In this document: in pieces, positions 30,596 to 38,188 of the stretch
How positions within the stretch are numbered: position 1 is the stretch's first letter
Layout of the letters: every line of letters starts with the position of its first letter
From: Tsukamurella pulmonis
Lineage (GTDB): Bacteria; Actinomycetota; Actinomycetes; Mycobacteriales; Mycobacteriaceae
Direction of reading: 5' to 3'
Assembly: GCF_900103175.1 (NCBI RefSeq)
Contig: NZ_FNLF01000002.1
Span: 1,240,001 to 1,304,000, forward strand
DNA: 64,000 bases
The notes under the pieces: model-generated
The model's input: the letters and a program-made list of their open reading frames with translations, nothing else
What the model was told of the DNA's origin: nothing
Database searches by the model: none
Position numbers and translations under genes: made by a program

Positions 30596-30669
30596 TGCCC
30601 CCAGTCGGGCTCGAACCGACACTGCGCGGATTTTAAGTCCGCTGCCTCTGCCAATTGGGCTATGGGGGC
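30596..30669 (-). tRNA. tRNA with anticodon UAA (Leu by anticodon), short variable loop
   Basis: 74 bases, CCA not encoded. Acceptor arms GCCCCCA and TGGGGGC pair fully, with discriminator A. The anticodon arm is GCGGA-CTTAAAA-TCCGC, placing UAA at 34-36. The T arm is GTCGG-TTCGAGC-CCGAC. The variable loop is only five bases (GCAGT), whereas bacterial tRNA-Leu normally has a long variable arm. The anticodon would read the rare Leu codon UUA. Real leucine identity is therefore uncertain. Confidence 0.85.
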
Positions 30670-30706
30670 GCGTGGGGAAGCGTAGCGTGCGGCGCACCGT
30701 CGAACC

Positions 30707-30754
30707 TGTCAACATGCGTTGACACCCCGACCGTGTCAACGTAGATTGACAGGT
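30707..30754 (+). promoter_or_regulatory. Leaderless promoter with two 18-bp operators
   Basis: TTGACA at 30719-30724, a 17-base spacer and TAGATT at 30742-30747 form a near-ideal promoter whose start would fall at the GTG start codon at 30755, giving a leaderless message. Two copies of an 18-bp palindrome, TGTCAAC-N4-RTTGACA, cover it: 30707-30724 (includes the -35) and 30734-30751 (includes the -10). Binding at either would block polymerase, so the encoded HTH protein is probably a self-repressor. Confidence 0.75.
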
Positions 30755-30961
30755 GTGAGCTCACCACCCACTCTCGTCGGATCGGCGGCATCGGAGGACC
30801 CTGCGGAGGGGCTCCGCGCCGTCGTCGCACTGCGGAAGCTGGCCGATCAACTCGAGGCGGTCCAGGTGTCCAACGCTCGGAATCTCGGCTGGTCCTGGCA
30901 GGACATCGCGGAACACCTCGCGGTCAGTCGCCAAGCGGTGCACAAGAAGTACGGCAAGTAA
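30755..30961 (+). CDS. Small HTH DNA-binding protein, ClpC2 N-terminal-like
   Basis: 68 residues. A helix (LRAVVALRKLADQLEAVQVSNARNLG) precedes a compact helix-turn-helix, WSWQDIAEHLAVSRQAVHKKYGK. This segment resembles the N-terminal DNA-binding part of mycobacterial ClpC2 (Rv2667), where a similar SWSDIG...VTKQAAQKRF motif lies just before a Clp N-domain. Here the two parts are separate genes 18 bases apart. The GTG at 30755 coincides with the predicted transcription start. It probably represses its own promoter through the paired palindromes. Confidence 0.8.
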   Translation: MSSPPTLVGSAASEDPAEGLRAVVALRKLADQLEAVQVSNARNLGWSWQDIAEHLAVSRQAVHKKYGK

Positions 30962-30979
30962 GCCGGGAACAGGACTGCT

Positions 30980-31519
30980 GTGTTCGAACGGTTCACCAAG
31001 AGCGCCCGCGTCGCGGTCGTGCTCGCCCAGGAGGAGGCGCGCGACAGCGGCGCCGACAAGATCACCCCCACCCACCTGCTGCTCGGCGTGCTCGGCACCG
31101 TCGACGGTCCGCTGCAGCACGAGTTGGGCGACGTCGGCCTGACGCCCGATGCGGTGCGTGCCTCCGCGGCCGGCCGCGTGCTCACCGACAAGGACGCCGA
31201 GGCGCTGCGCGGCATCGGCATCGATGTGGGCGCCGTCGCGGACGCCGTGCAGCGCCGCTTCGGCGCCGACATCCTGCGACCGATCCGCAAGCGCTTCCGC
31301 GCGGGTCACATCCCGTTCGATCCCGCGTCGAAGAAGACGCTGCAGCTCGCGGTGCGAGAGGCCGCCAACCGCAAGGACCGCAGCATCGAGAGCGCGCACA
31401 TGCTGCTCGGCGTGCTCCGCAGCGATGACGCCGACTCGCTGACGGCGGTGGAGTCGGTCGTGCCCCGCGACGAGCTGCGGCGGCGGCTGTACGCGCTGCT
31501 CGATCGACCCGCGGCGTAA
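30980..31519 (+). CDS. Stand-alone Clp N-terminal domain protein (ClpC2-like)
   Basis: 179 residues consisting of two Clp_N repeats and no ATPase module: FERFTKSARVAVVLAQEEARDSGADKITPTHLLLGVLG, then FDPASKKTLQLAVREAANRKDRSIESAHMLLGVL. In full ClpC this domain binds adaptors, phospho-arginine and antibiotics such as cyclomarin. Mycobacterial ClpC2, with the same domain after an HTH segment, is reported to act as a decoy that protects ClpC1. The GTG start at 30980 has AGGAC upstream and the gene shares the leaderless promoter of the HTH gene. Confidence 0.85.
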   Translation: MFERFTKSARVAVVLAQEEARDSGADKITPTHLLLGVLGTVDGPLQHELGDVGLTPDAVRASAAGRVLTDKDAEALRGIGIDVGAVADAVQRRFGADILRPIRKRFRAGHIPFDPASKKTLQLAVREAANRKDRSIESAHMLLGVLRSDDADSLTAVESVVPRDELRRRLYALLDRPAA

Positions 31520-31644
31520 GCCACCTGCGTTCGCGGCGAGAACTGGTTAAGCTGTTCGTAAAGAACGTCGCAGAATCGGGAACGCAATCGCGGACCCGAG
31601 CGTTGAACAGTACGTAGGTGCACGACCAGGGAAAGGACCCCACA

Positions 31645-32568
31645 GTGCGCGAGAGCAGCAACCCGATCTTCCGCGGGCTGACCAAGGAGACCCGTCAGCA
31701 GACGCCCGCGGGCTATCAGCAGCAGGGTTACCCCCAGCAGGGCTACGGTCAGCAGCAGGGATACCCGCAGGGCATGAACCTCGGGATGGGTGCCGCGGGC
31801 GCCGCCCAGGGCATGCAGTTCCAGCAGTACCAGCAGCCGCCGCAGGCTCCGTACCAGCAGGGTGCGGCCTCCGGCACCATGACCATCGACGACGTGGTCA
31901 CCAAGACCGGCGCCACCCTCGCCACGCTCATCGCCTTCGCGGTGGCGGCGTACGCGCTCGTCGCCGGTGGCATCGTCTCCGCGATGCCGCTCCTCCTCGT
32001 CGGCGGCATCGGCGGCTTCGTGCTGGTGATGATCGCCAGCTTCGGCCGCAAGCAGGACAACCCGGCCATCGTGCTGTCGTACGCGGCGCTCGAGGGTCTG
32101 TTCGTCGGCTCGATCTCGTTCGTCTTCGCGAACTACATGGTCAGCGGTGTCAGTGCCGGCGCCCTCATCGGCCAGGCGGTGCTCGCCTCGATCGGCGTGT
32201 TCATCGGCATGCTCGTGGTCTACAAGACCGGCGCCATCCGCGTGACCCCGCGCTTCACCCGCATGCTCTTCGCGGCCATGATCGGCGTGCTGGTCCTGGC
32301 TCTGGGCAACCTGGTGATCGCCCTGGTCACCGGTGGCGACTCGAACCCGCTGCGCGGCGGCGGCACCCTCGCGATCATCTTCTCGCTGGTGTGCATCGCG
32401 ATCGCGGCGTTCAGCTTCCTGCTGGACTTCGACCAGGCGGATCAGCTGATCCGCGCCGGCGCACCGTCGAAGGCGGCGTGGGGCGTGGCCCTGGGCCTGA
32501 CCGTCACCCTGGTGTGGCTGTACGTCGAGATCCTGCGCTTGCTGAGCTACTTCTACAGCAACGACTAG
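31645..32568 (+). CDS. YccA/Bax inhibitor-1 family membrane protein
   Basis: 307 residues. The first 80 are disordered and rich in Gln, Tyr, Gly and Pro (GYQQQGYPQQGYGQQQGYPQ), then a Bax-inhibitor-1-like domain with seven helices (TMTIDDVVTKTGATLATLIAFAVAAYALV through SKAAWGVALGLTVTLVWLYVEILRLLSYF). In E. coli YccA modulates the FtsH protease; other members leak calcium. The GTG at 31645 with GAAAGGA upstream is preferred to a start nine codons earlier. A strong terminator follows. Confidence 0.88.
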   Translation: MRESSNPIFRGLTKETRQQTPAGYQQQGYPQQGYGQQQGYPQGMNLGMGAAGAAQGMQFQQYQQPPQAPYQQGAASGTMTIDDVVTKTGATLATLIAFAVAAYALVAGGIVSAMPLLLVGGIGGFVLVMIASFGRKQDNPAIVLSYAALEGLFVGSISFVFANYMVSGVSAGALIGQAVLASIGVFIGMLVVYKTGAIRVTPRFTRMLFAAMIGVLVLALGNLVIALVTGGDSNPLRGGGTLAIIFSLVCIAIAAFSFLLDFDQADQLIRAGAPSKAAWGVALGLTVTLVWLYVEILRLLSYFYSND

Positions 32569-32580
32569 TAGTACCTCGTC

Positions 32581-32615
32581 CGAACGCCCCGCAGCCCATG
32601 GCTGCGGGGCGTTCG
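32581..32615. terminator. Bidirectional stem-loop terminator
   Basis: A perfect 16-bp stem (5' arm CGAACGCCCCGCAGCC) with a 3-base loop lies between the convergent stops at 32568 and 32632. It has no long U-tract. Confidence 0.88.
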
Positions 32616-32631
32616 TCGTCTGCGACCCGAG

Positions 32632-33936
32632 TCAGGAGAAGGCGAGGCGGACCGCACCGTCGAACCCGGCGGTCCCGGGTGCGGGGTCCTGCGCCGTGAC
32701 CACCGCGTCGTCGCGTGCGGCGGCATCGTCGATCACGTACTCCAGGCCGCTCGCGGAGGCGCGCTCCGACGCCTGGAGGAGCGTCAGTCCGGCGAAGTCG
32801 GGCACGGTCCGCTCGGACGGCGCGGGCGCGGTCACCGCCGGCCGGTCCACCGCCGCGTCGGCCGATCGGGTCCGTTCGCTCGCGGTGACGACCGCAGCAC
32901 CGAGCCCGGCGACGCATGCGAGTCCCACGGCGATCACCGCGAGCCTGCGCAGGGTGCGCCGGCGCCCGCCGCGTCGGGACGACGGTGCCGCGGCCCCCTG
33001 CGGAGCGGGGCCCGAGGGAGCGTCGCCGCCCGGACGCCGGAGCGTGGGAACCCGCGGGCCGGGCACGTGTGGGATCGGCGGGCGCGGCACACGCGTGACC
33101 GCCTCGCTCAGGGCCGCCGCGAACGCGCCGGCCGTCGGGTAGCGAGCGGCGGGCGCGGGGCTCAGGCCCCGGCGCAGGACCGCCGCCACCTGCGGCGGAA
33201 CCGGGGCGCCGCGCACCGTCGGCGGAGGGAAGTGCCCCGCGAGCTGCGCGGCGAGCACGTCCGACCGTTCACCCCGGAACGGTGGCATCCCGGTGAGCAG
33301 TGTCGTGGCGGTCGCGGCGAGGCTGTAGAGATCCGAGCGGTGGTCGCACCCCTCGCCGGTGAGCACCTCGGGCGCCGCGTAGCCCACCGTTCCCAGGGCG
33401 ATGCCCGCCGCGGTGATCCCGGCCGGCCGGTCCAGCGCCTTGGCGATCCCGAAGTCCGCGACCTTGACCCGCCGGACCGTGCGATCGGCGGTCACCAGGA
33501 TGTTGTCCGGCTTGATGTCGCGATGCACGACGCGGTGCTCGGCCCACGCGTAGTCCAGGGCGGAGGCGACGGCGCGGATCACGGTCACGACGTCGCACGC
33601 CGGCATCGGGCCGCGGCGGGCGAGATCACCGGCGGTGCTGCCGTCGACGTACTCCATCGCGATCCACGGGCGGCCGCCGACGCGACCCCGGTCGTGGATC
33701 GCGACGATGTTGGGGTGGGCCAGCCGGGCCAGCAGTCCGGCCTCCTGACCGAACCGGGCCAGCGCGTCCGAGCCCGACGGGGCCGCGCCGGCCCGCAGCA
33801 ACTTCACCGCGTCGACGCGGGGCAGGCGGGGATGACGGACGAGGAAGACCTCGCCCATCCCGCCCGACCCCAGGCGACGGACCACGGTGTACTCGCCGAT
33901 CCGGTGCAGGCGATGGGTCGGTGTCTCGGTGCGCAC
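32632..33936 (-). CDS. Ser/Thr protein kinase with one PASTA domain
   Basis: 434 residues. The kinase domain (about 14-270) is complete: LGSGGMGEVFLV loop, Lys in VDAVKLL, VVHRDIKPDNILV catalytic loop, VADFGIAKAL and the GTVGYAAPEVLTGE activation end. A Pro-rich juxtamembrane stretch, one helix (RLAVIAVGLACVAGLGAAVV) and a single extracellular PASTA repeat (VPDFAGLTLLQASERASASGLEYVI) follow. It resembles PknB-type receptors for muropeptides or lipid II but has one PASTA repeat instead of four. It lies alone, convergent with the YccA gene. Confidence 0.93.
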   Translation of the reverse strand: MRTETPTHRLHRIGEYTVVRRLGSGGMGEVFLVRHPRLPRVDAVKLLRAGAAPSGSDALARFGQEAGLLARLAHPNIVAIHDRGRVGGRPWIAMEYVDGSTAGDLARRGPMPACDVVTVIRAVASALDYAWAEHRVVHRDIKPDNILVTADRTVRRVKVADFGIAKALDRPAGITAAGIALGTVGYAAPEVLTGEGCDHRSDLYSLAATATTLLTGMPPFRGERSDVLAAQLAGHFPPPTVRGAPVPPQVAAVLRRGLSPAPAARYPTAGAFAAALSEAVTRVPRPPIPHVPGPRVPTLRRPGGDAPSGPAPQGAAAPSSRRGGRRRTLRRLAVIAVGLACVAGLGAAVVTASERTRSADAAVDRPAVTAPAPSERTVPDFAGLTLLQASERASASGLEYVIDDAAARDDAVVTAQDPAPGTAGFDGAVRLAFS

Positions 33937-34006
33937 CCGACCGATGCTGCGGCGCTGCGGTCGCGGCGGCGTCGTCGCCGTGTCGCAGCCGCGTCGCGAT
34001 CCGGCG

Positions 34007-34924
34007 TCAGTCCCGGCGCAGGGCGCGGGCGAGGCGCACCGTCAGGCGGTTGGCGTCCGCGGCCTCGGAGACCTCCGGCGGGGAGGGGAGCGGCCCGTGC
34101 CATTCCCCGAGCGTCGCGAGCACCTCGGGGAGCAGCAGGCGGGCCGCGAGCTCGTAGCCCGCATCCGACGGATGGAAGTTGTCCGGCGAGAACATCCGGT
34201 CGGGTGCCTCGAGGAACTCGGGCGTCAGGGTGTCGGCGAAGGGCACGGGATGCCCGCCGGCGGCGAGCACGTGGGCGCGCTGCCGCGCCGCGAGCTGGAG
34301 CCCGTAGCGGCGGATCACCGAGCGCAGCGGCTGCGGGATCGCCTGCACCACGCCGATGTCCGGGCACGTGCCCACGACGACCTCCGCGCCCGCACCGCGC
34401 AGCTGCGCCACCGCCGCGCCGAGCCGCCGGGCCGAGGGCTCGATCGCGTTGAGCGCCGTCACGTCGTTCGCGCCGACGATGATCACCGCCACGTCCGGGA
34501 TCTGCTTGGCGATGAACGCCGCCTCGATCTGGGCGGCCAGCCCCTTGGACGTCGCGCCGACGATCGCCTTCACCGCGAGCCGCACCGTGCGCCCCGTCTC
34601 CGCCACCACGCCGCGCGCGAGCAGCACGCCGGGCGTGTGCTCGGCATCGTCGACCCCGAGGCCCGCCGCCGTGGAGTCCCCGAAGACCATCAGGCTCACG
34701 TCCGCCGGGTGCGCCGGCCCGGGCCGTTCGACGACGGTGGTGCCGGGGGAGTAGATCCCGTCCTTCGACGGTGCCTTGTCGGTGCGGTGGGGGATGACGG
34801 TGCGCGCCGTGCGCGCCTGCTTGGTCAGCAGCGCGTAGGCGCCCCAGGTGGCTCCGGCGCCGCTGACGGCGGCGGCCGAGGTGTACAGCGCGTCACGGGC
34901 GAGCCGGTTTCGGGAGTACCCCAT
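34007..34924 (-). CDS. SGNH/GDSL hydrolase (Rv1075c type)
   Basis: 305 residues. An N-terminal membrane or signal helix (YTSAAAVSGAGATWGAYALL) precedes a GDSL domain: block I VFGDSTAAGLGV, block III VIIVGANDVTAL and the C-terminal catalytic pair in MFSPDNFHPSDAGYELAA (DxxH). The enzyme is probably a secreted or membrane-bound esterase. Its M. tuberculosis counterpart Rv1075c also sits next to cbs, in the same divergent arrangement. Confidence 0.9.
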   Translation of the reverse strand: MGYSRNRLARDALYTSAAAVSGAGATWGAYALLTKQARTARTVIPHRTDKAPSKDGIYSPGTTVVERPGPAHPADVSLMVFGDSTAAGLGVDDAEHTPGVLLARGVVAETGRTVRLAVKAIVGATSKGLAAQIEAAFIAKQIPDVAVIIVGANDVTALNAIEPSARRLGAAVAQLRGAGAEVVVGTCPDIGVVQAIPQPLRSVIRRYGLQLAARQRAHVLAAGGHPVPFADTLTPEFLEAPDRMFSPDNFHPSDAGYELAARLLLPEVLATLGEWHGPLPSPPEVSEAADANRLTVRLARALRRD

Positions 34925-34993
34925 ACCTCCAATCTAGACGGGCAGGCCCGGACCGGCCGAGAGGCGTACCGAGCGCTCTGGGACGATGGAGGC

Positions 34994-36376
34994 ATGCGTA
35001 TCGCAGGACACGTCAGCGAGTTGATCGGCGACACCCCACTGGTGCGACTCAACTCCGTGGTGAAGCCCGGATCCGGCCTGGTCGCGGCCAAGATCGAGTA
35101 CCTCAACCCCGGCGGGTCCAGCAAGGACCGGATCGCGGTGAAGATGATCGACGCCGCGGAGGAGTCGGGCGAGCTCAAGCCCGGCGGCACCATCGTCGAG
35201 CCCACGTCGGGCAACACCGGCGTCGGCCTCGCGATCGTCGCGCAGCAGCGCGGCTACAAGTGCGTCTTCGTCTGCCCGGACAAGGTCAGCGAGGACAAGC
35301 GCAACGTACTCAAGGCCTACGGCGCCGAGGTCGTCGTGTGCCCGACCGCCGTCGCGCCCGAGCACCCGGACTCCTACTACAACGTCTCCGACCGGCTCAC
35401 CCGGGAGATCCCCGGCGCCTGGAAGCCGAACCAGTACTCCAACCCCAACGGCCCCGCCTCGCACTACGAGACCACCGGCCCCGAGATCTGGCGCGACACC
35501 GAGGGCACGGTCACGCACTTCGTGGCAGGCGTCGGCACCGGCGGCACCATCACCGGCACCGGCCGCTACCTCAAGGAGGTCTCCGGCGGGAAGGTCAAGG
35601 TGATCGGCGCCGATCCCGAGGGCTCCGTCTACTCCGGCGGCACCGGCCGCCCGTACCTCGTCGAGGGCGTGGGCGAGGACTTCTGGCCCACCGCCTACGA
35701 CCCCGACATCCCCGACGAGATCATCGCCGTCTCCGACGCCGATTCCTTCGAGATGACCCGCCGCCTGGCCCGCGAGGAGGGCCTGCTCGTCGGCGGCTCC
35801 TGCGGCATGGCCGTCGTCGCCGCGCTGCGCGTCGCCGAGCGCGACCCCGACGCCGTCGTCGTCGTGCTGCTGCCCGACGGTGGCCGCGGCTACCTGTCGA
35901 AGATCTTCAACGACAAGTGGATGAGCAGCTACGGCTTCCTGCGCGCCCCGCTGGATCCGAAGGAGCAGGAGGCCCTCGTCGGCGACATCCTGCGCGGCAA
36001 GAAGGGCGAGCTGCCCGATCTGGTGCACACGCACCCGTCGGAGACGATCCGCGACGCCATCGAGATCCTCGCCGAGTACAACGTCTCGCAGATGCCGGTG
36101 GTGGGCGCTGAGCCGCCGATCATGGCCGGAGAGGTGGCCGGCGCGGTGACCGAGCGCGAGCTGCTCTCGGCCGTGTTCGAGGGGCGCGCCGAGCTGGCCG
36201 ACCCCGTCAGCAAGCACATGGGCCCCGCGTTCCCGCTCATCGGCGCGGGCGAGCCGCTCTCGGCCGCCAACGCCGCGCTCCGCGAGTCGGACGCCCTCAT
36301 GGTGATCGACGACGGCAAGCCCGTCGGCGTCATCACCCGGCACGACGTGCTGAACTTCCTCTCCCACGGCAAGTAG
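34994..36376 (+). CDS. cbs: Cystathionine beta-synthase
   Basis: 460 residues. The PLP domain carries the lysine in NPGGSSKDRIAVKM, the phosphate loop GTGGTITGTGR and EPTSGNTGVGLAI; two CBS domains follow from about residue 335 (SETIRDAIEILAEYNVSQMPVV and SAANAALRESDALMVIDDGKPVGVITRHDVL). It joins homocysteine and serine to cystathionine, the first step of reverse transsulfuration. It forms an operon with metB 13 bases downstream, as in M. tuberculosis (Rv1077-Rv1079). Confidence 0.96.
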   Translation: MRIAGHVSELIGDTPLVRLNSVVKPGSGLVAAKIEYLNPGGSSKDRIAVKMIDAAEESGELKPGGTIVEPTSGNTGVGLAIVAQQRGYKCVFVCPDKVSEDKRNVLKAYGAEVVVCPTAVAPEHPDSYYNVSDRLTREIPGAWKPNQYSNPNGPASHYETTGPEIWRDTEGTVTHFVAGVGTGGTITGTGRYLKEVSGGKVKVIGADPEGSVYSGGTGRPYLVEGVGEDFWPTAYDPDIPDEIIAVSDADSFEMTRRLAREEGLLVGGSCGMAVVAALRVAERDPDAVVVVLLPDGGRGYLSKIFNDKWMSSYGFLRAPLDPKEQEALVGDILRGKKGELPDLVHTHPSETIRDAIEILAEYNVSQMPVVGAEPPIMAGEVAGAVTERELLSAVFEGRAELADPVSKHMGPAFPLIGAGEPLSAANAALRESDALMVIDDGKPVGVITRHDVLNFLSHGK

Positions 36377-36389
36377 AAGGGTAGAAACC

Positions 36390-37562
36390 ATGAGCGAGCA
36401 GAAGAGCGCGATCGACAAGCATGCGGCGCAGGGTTTCTCGACCCGCGCGATCCACGCCGGCTACGAGCCCGATCCGCTGACCGGTGCCGTCAACGTGCCG
36501 ATCTACGCCAGCTCGACCTTCGCCCAGGACGGCGTCGGCGGCATGCGCGGCGGCTTCGAGTACGCCCGCACCGGCAACCCCACCCGCCGCGCGTACGAGG
36601 CGAACCTCGCCGCGATCGAGGAGGGCACGTTCGGCCGCGGCTTCGCCTCGGGCATGGCCGCCACCGACACCCTGCTGCGCGCCACCCTGCGCCCGGGCGA
36701 TCACCTGATCATCCCCGACGACGCCTACGGCGGCACCTTCCGTCTCATCGACAAGGTGTTCTCGCAGTGGGGGATCGAGCACACCCCGGCGCCGGTCACC
36801 GATGTCGACGCGGTGCGCGCGGCGCTCCGCCCGAACACCAAGCTGGTGTGGATCGAGACACCGACCAATCCGCTGCTCAACATCGGCGACATCGAGGCGC
36901 TGGCCGCCGTCGCGCACGAGGGCGGCGCGAAGCTGGTGGTGGACAACACCTTCGCCAGCCCCTACCTGCAGACGCCGCTCGCGCTCGGCGCCGACGTGGT
37001 GCTGCACTCGGTGACCAAGTACCTGGGCGGGCACAGCGACACCGTCGGCGGCGCGCTGGTGACGAACGACGAGCAGCTCGACTCCGATTTCGCCTTCCTG
37101 CAGAACGGTGCGGGCGCGGTGCCCGGACCGTTCGACGTCTACCTCGCGCTGCGCGGCATCAAGACGCTCGGCGTGCGCATGGACCGGCATTGCGACAACG
37201 CGGAGCAGATCGTCGAGTTCCTCTCCGGCCGTCCCGAGGTGTCGACGGTGCTCTACCCGGGCCTGGAGAGCCACCCGAACCACGCCGTCGCGGCGAAGCA
37301 GATGAAGCGTTTCGGCGGCATGATCTCCGTGCGGCTGGCCGGCGGTCGTGAAGCGGCGCAGCGGTTCTGCGCGCGGACCGAGATCTTCACCCTGGCCGAG
37401 TCGCTCGGCGGCATCGAGTCGCTCATCGAGCACCCCGCCGCGATGACCCACGCCTCCACCGCCGGCTCGCAGCTCGAGGTCCCCGAGGATCTGGTGCGCC
37501 TGTCCGTCGGCATCGAGGACATCGGCGACCTCATCGCCGATCTGGAGAACGCGTTCAGCTGA
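36390..37562 (+). CDS. metB: Cystathionine gamma-synthase/lyase (MetB family)
   Basis: 390 residues, a PLP enzyme of the Cys/Met metabolism family. The cofactor lysine lies in HSVTKYLGGHSDTVGGALV; other signatures are YARTGNPTRRAYEANLAAIEEG, FASGMAATDTLL and the C-terminal LAESLGGIESLIEHPAAMTHAS. Next to cbs it can complete the conversion between homocysteine and cysteine; lyase and synthase activities are not separable from sequence. The end overlaps the convergent 37555 gene by eight bases. Confidence 0.94.
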   Translation: MSEQKSAIDKHAAQGFSTRAIHAGYEPDPLTGAVNVPIYASSTFAQDGVGGMRGGFEYARTGNPTRRAYEANLAAIEEGTFGRGFASGMAATDTLLRATLRPGDHLIIPDDAYGGTFRLIDKVFSQWGIEHTPAPVTDVDAVRAALRPNTKLVWIETPTNPLLNIGDIEALAAVAHEGGAKLVVDNTFASPYLQTPLALGADVVLHSVTKYLGGHSDTVGGALVTNDEQLDSDFAFLQNGAGAVPGPFDVYLALRGIKTLGVRMDRHCDNAEQIVEFLSGRPEVSTVLYPGLESHPNHAVAAKQMKRFGGMISVRLAGGREAAQRFCARTEIFTLAESLGGIESLIEHPAAMTHASTAGSQLEVPEDLVRLSVGIEDIGDLIADLENAFS

Positions 37563-38001
37563 CGCCGCAGTAGCGCCACGCCCCGGACTCGTAGCGGAAC
37601 GCCAGCGACGACACCATCTGCGCGGTGGCGGGGGTCGGGGAGGAACTGACGACGACCGTCGCGTCGTCGCCGTCGATCCGGACGGAACCCGCGTAGCGCG
37701 GACCCGGCGGGAACCACTTCTCGCCGGGCTCCGCGTCCCGCAGCCGGTTGCACTGCGATCCCGTGAGTTCCCAGCCCTTGTCGACGGCGAGGCCGTACAT
37801 CTCCACCCGCTCGCGGACCGTCGCGGCGTCGCGCCGATCGACGGGGATCGGATCGGACAGGGCGTGCGCGAGCATCACGAACAGCCCGATCACCACGGCG
37901 AGGGTCACCGTCACGACGATCAGCACCGCCGTCACGACGGTCAGGACGACGACGGCGACGGGGTGACGACGGTGCCACGGGGCGAGATGGTTCGGCTGCA
38001 C
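37555..38001 (-). CDS. Membrane-anchored protein of unknown function
   Basis: 148 residues. After a short basic N-terminus, one long helix (PVAVVVLTVVTAVLIVVTVTLAVVIGLFVML, residues 14-45) anchors an extracytoplasmic domain of about 100 residues with two cysteines (GSQCNRL and the terminal WRYCGVS) that could form a disulphide. The domain, with VRERVEMYGLAVDKGWELTGSQC and DDATVVVSSSPTPATAQMVSSLAFRYESGAWRYC, recalls secreted Mce-associated or lumazine-binding-like folds, but I do not recognise a family. It is convergent with metB. Confidence 0.68.
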   Translation of the reverse strand: MQPNHLAPWHRRHPVAVVVLTVVTAVLIVVTVTLAVVIGLFVMLAHALSDPIPVDRRDAATVRERVEMYGLAVDKGWELTGSQCNRLRDAEPGEKWFPPGPRYAGSVRIDGDDATVVVSSSPTPATAQMVSSLAFRYESGAWRYCGVS

Positions 38002-38188
38002 GCCCCGATGATCCGGCGGCGCTCTTGGCCCGCTCTTGCCCGCGCCTTACGGCGGCCCGCCCCCGATCCGCTCGGCCGTGCTGCGTAACGACTCGGTCAC
38101 CTTCTGAACCTTCGACTTCCCCTTGAGAGTTCGTGGGGCTAAAGTGGCTCTTGTTGTAGAACGAGACACAAGTGGCTGGAGTGAGTTC

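Noticed and set aside
34925-34993. A SAM or cysteine-responsive leader upstream of cbs
   Set aside because: The gap is only 69 bases with no riboswitch-like conserved blocks and no leader ORF.
38123-38188. Upstream TTG start for the deacetylase homologue
   Set aside because: It adds 22 residues with no signal-like character and no ribosome site; the TTG at 38189 has GGAG at correct spacing and directly precedes the anchor helix.
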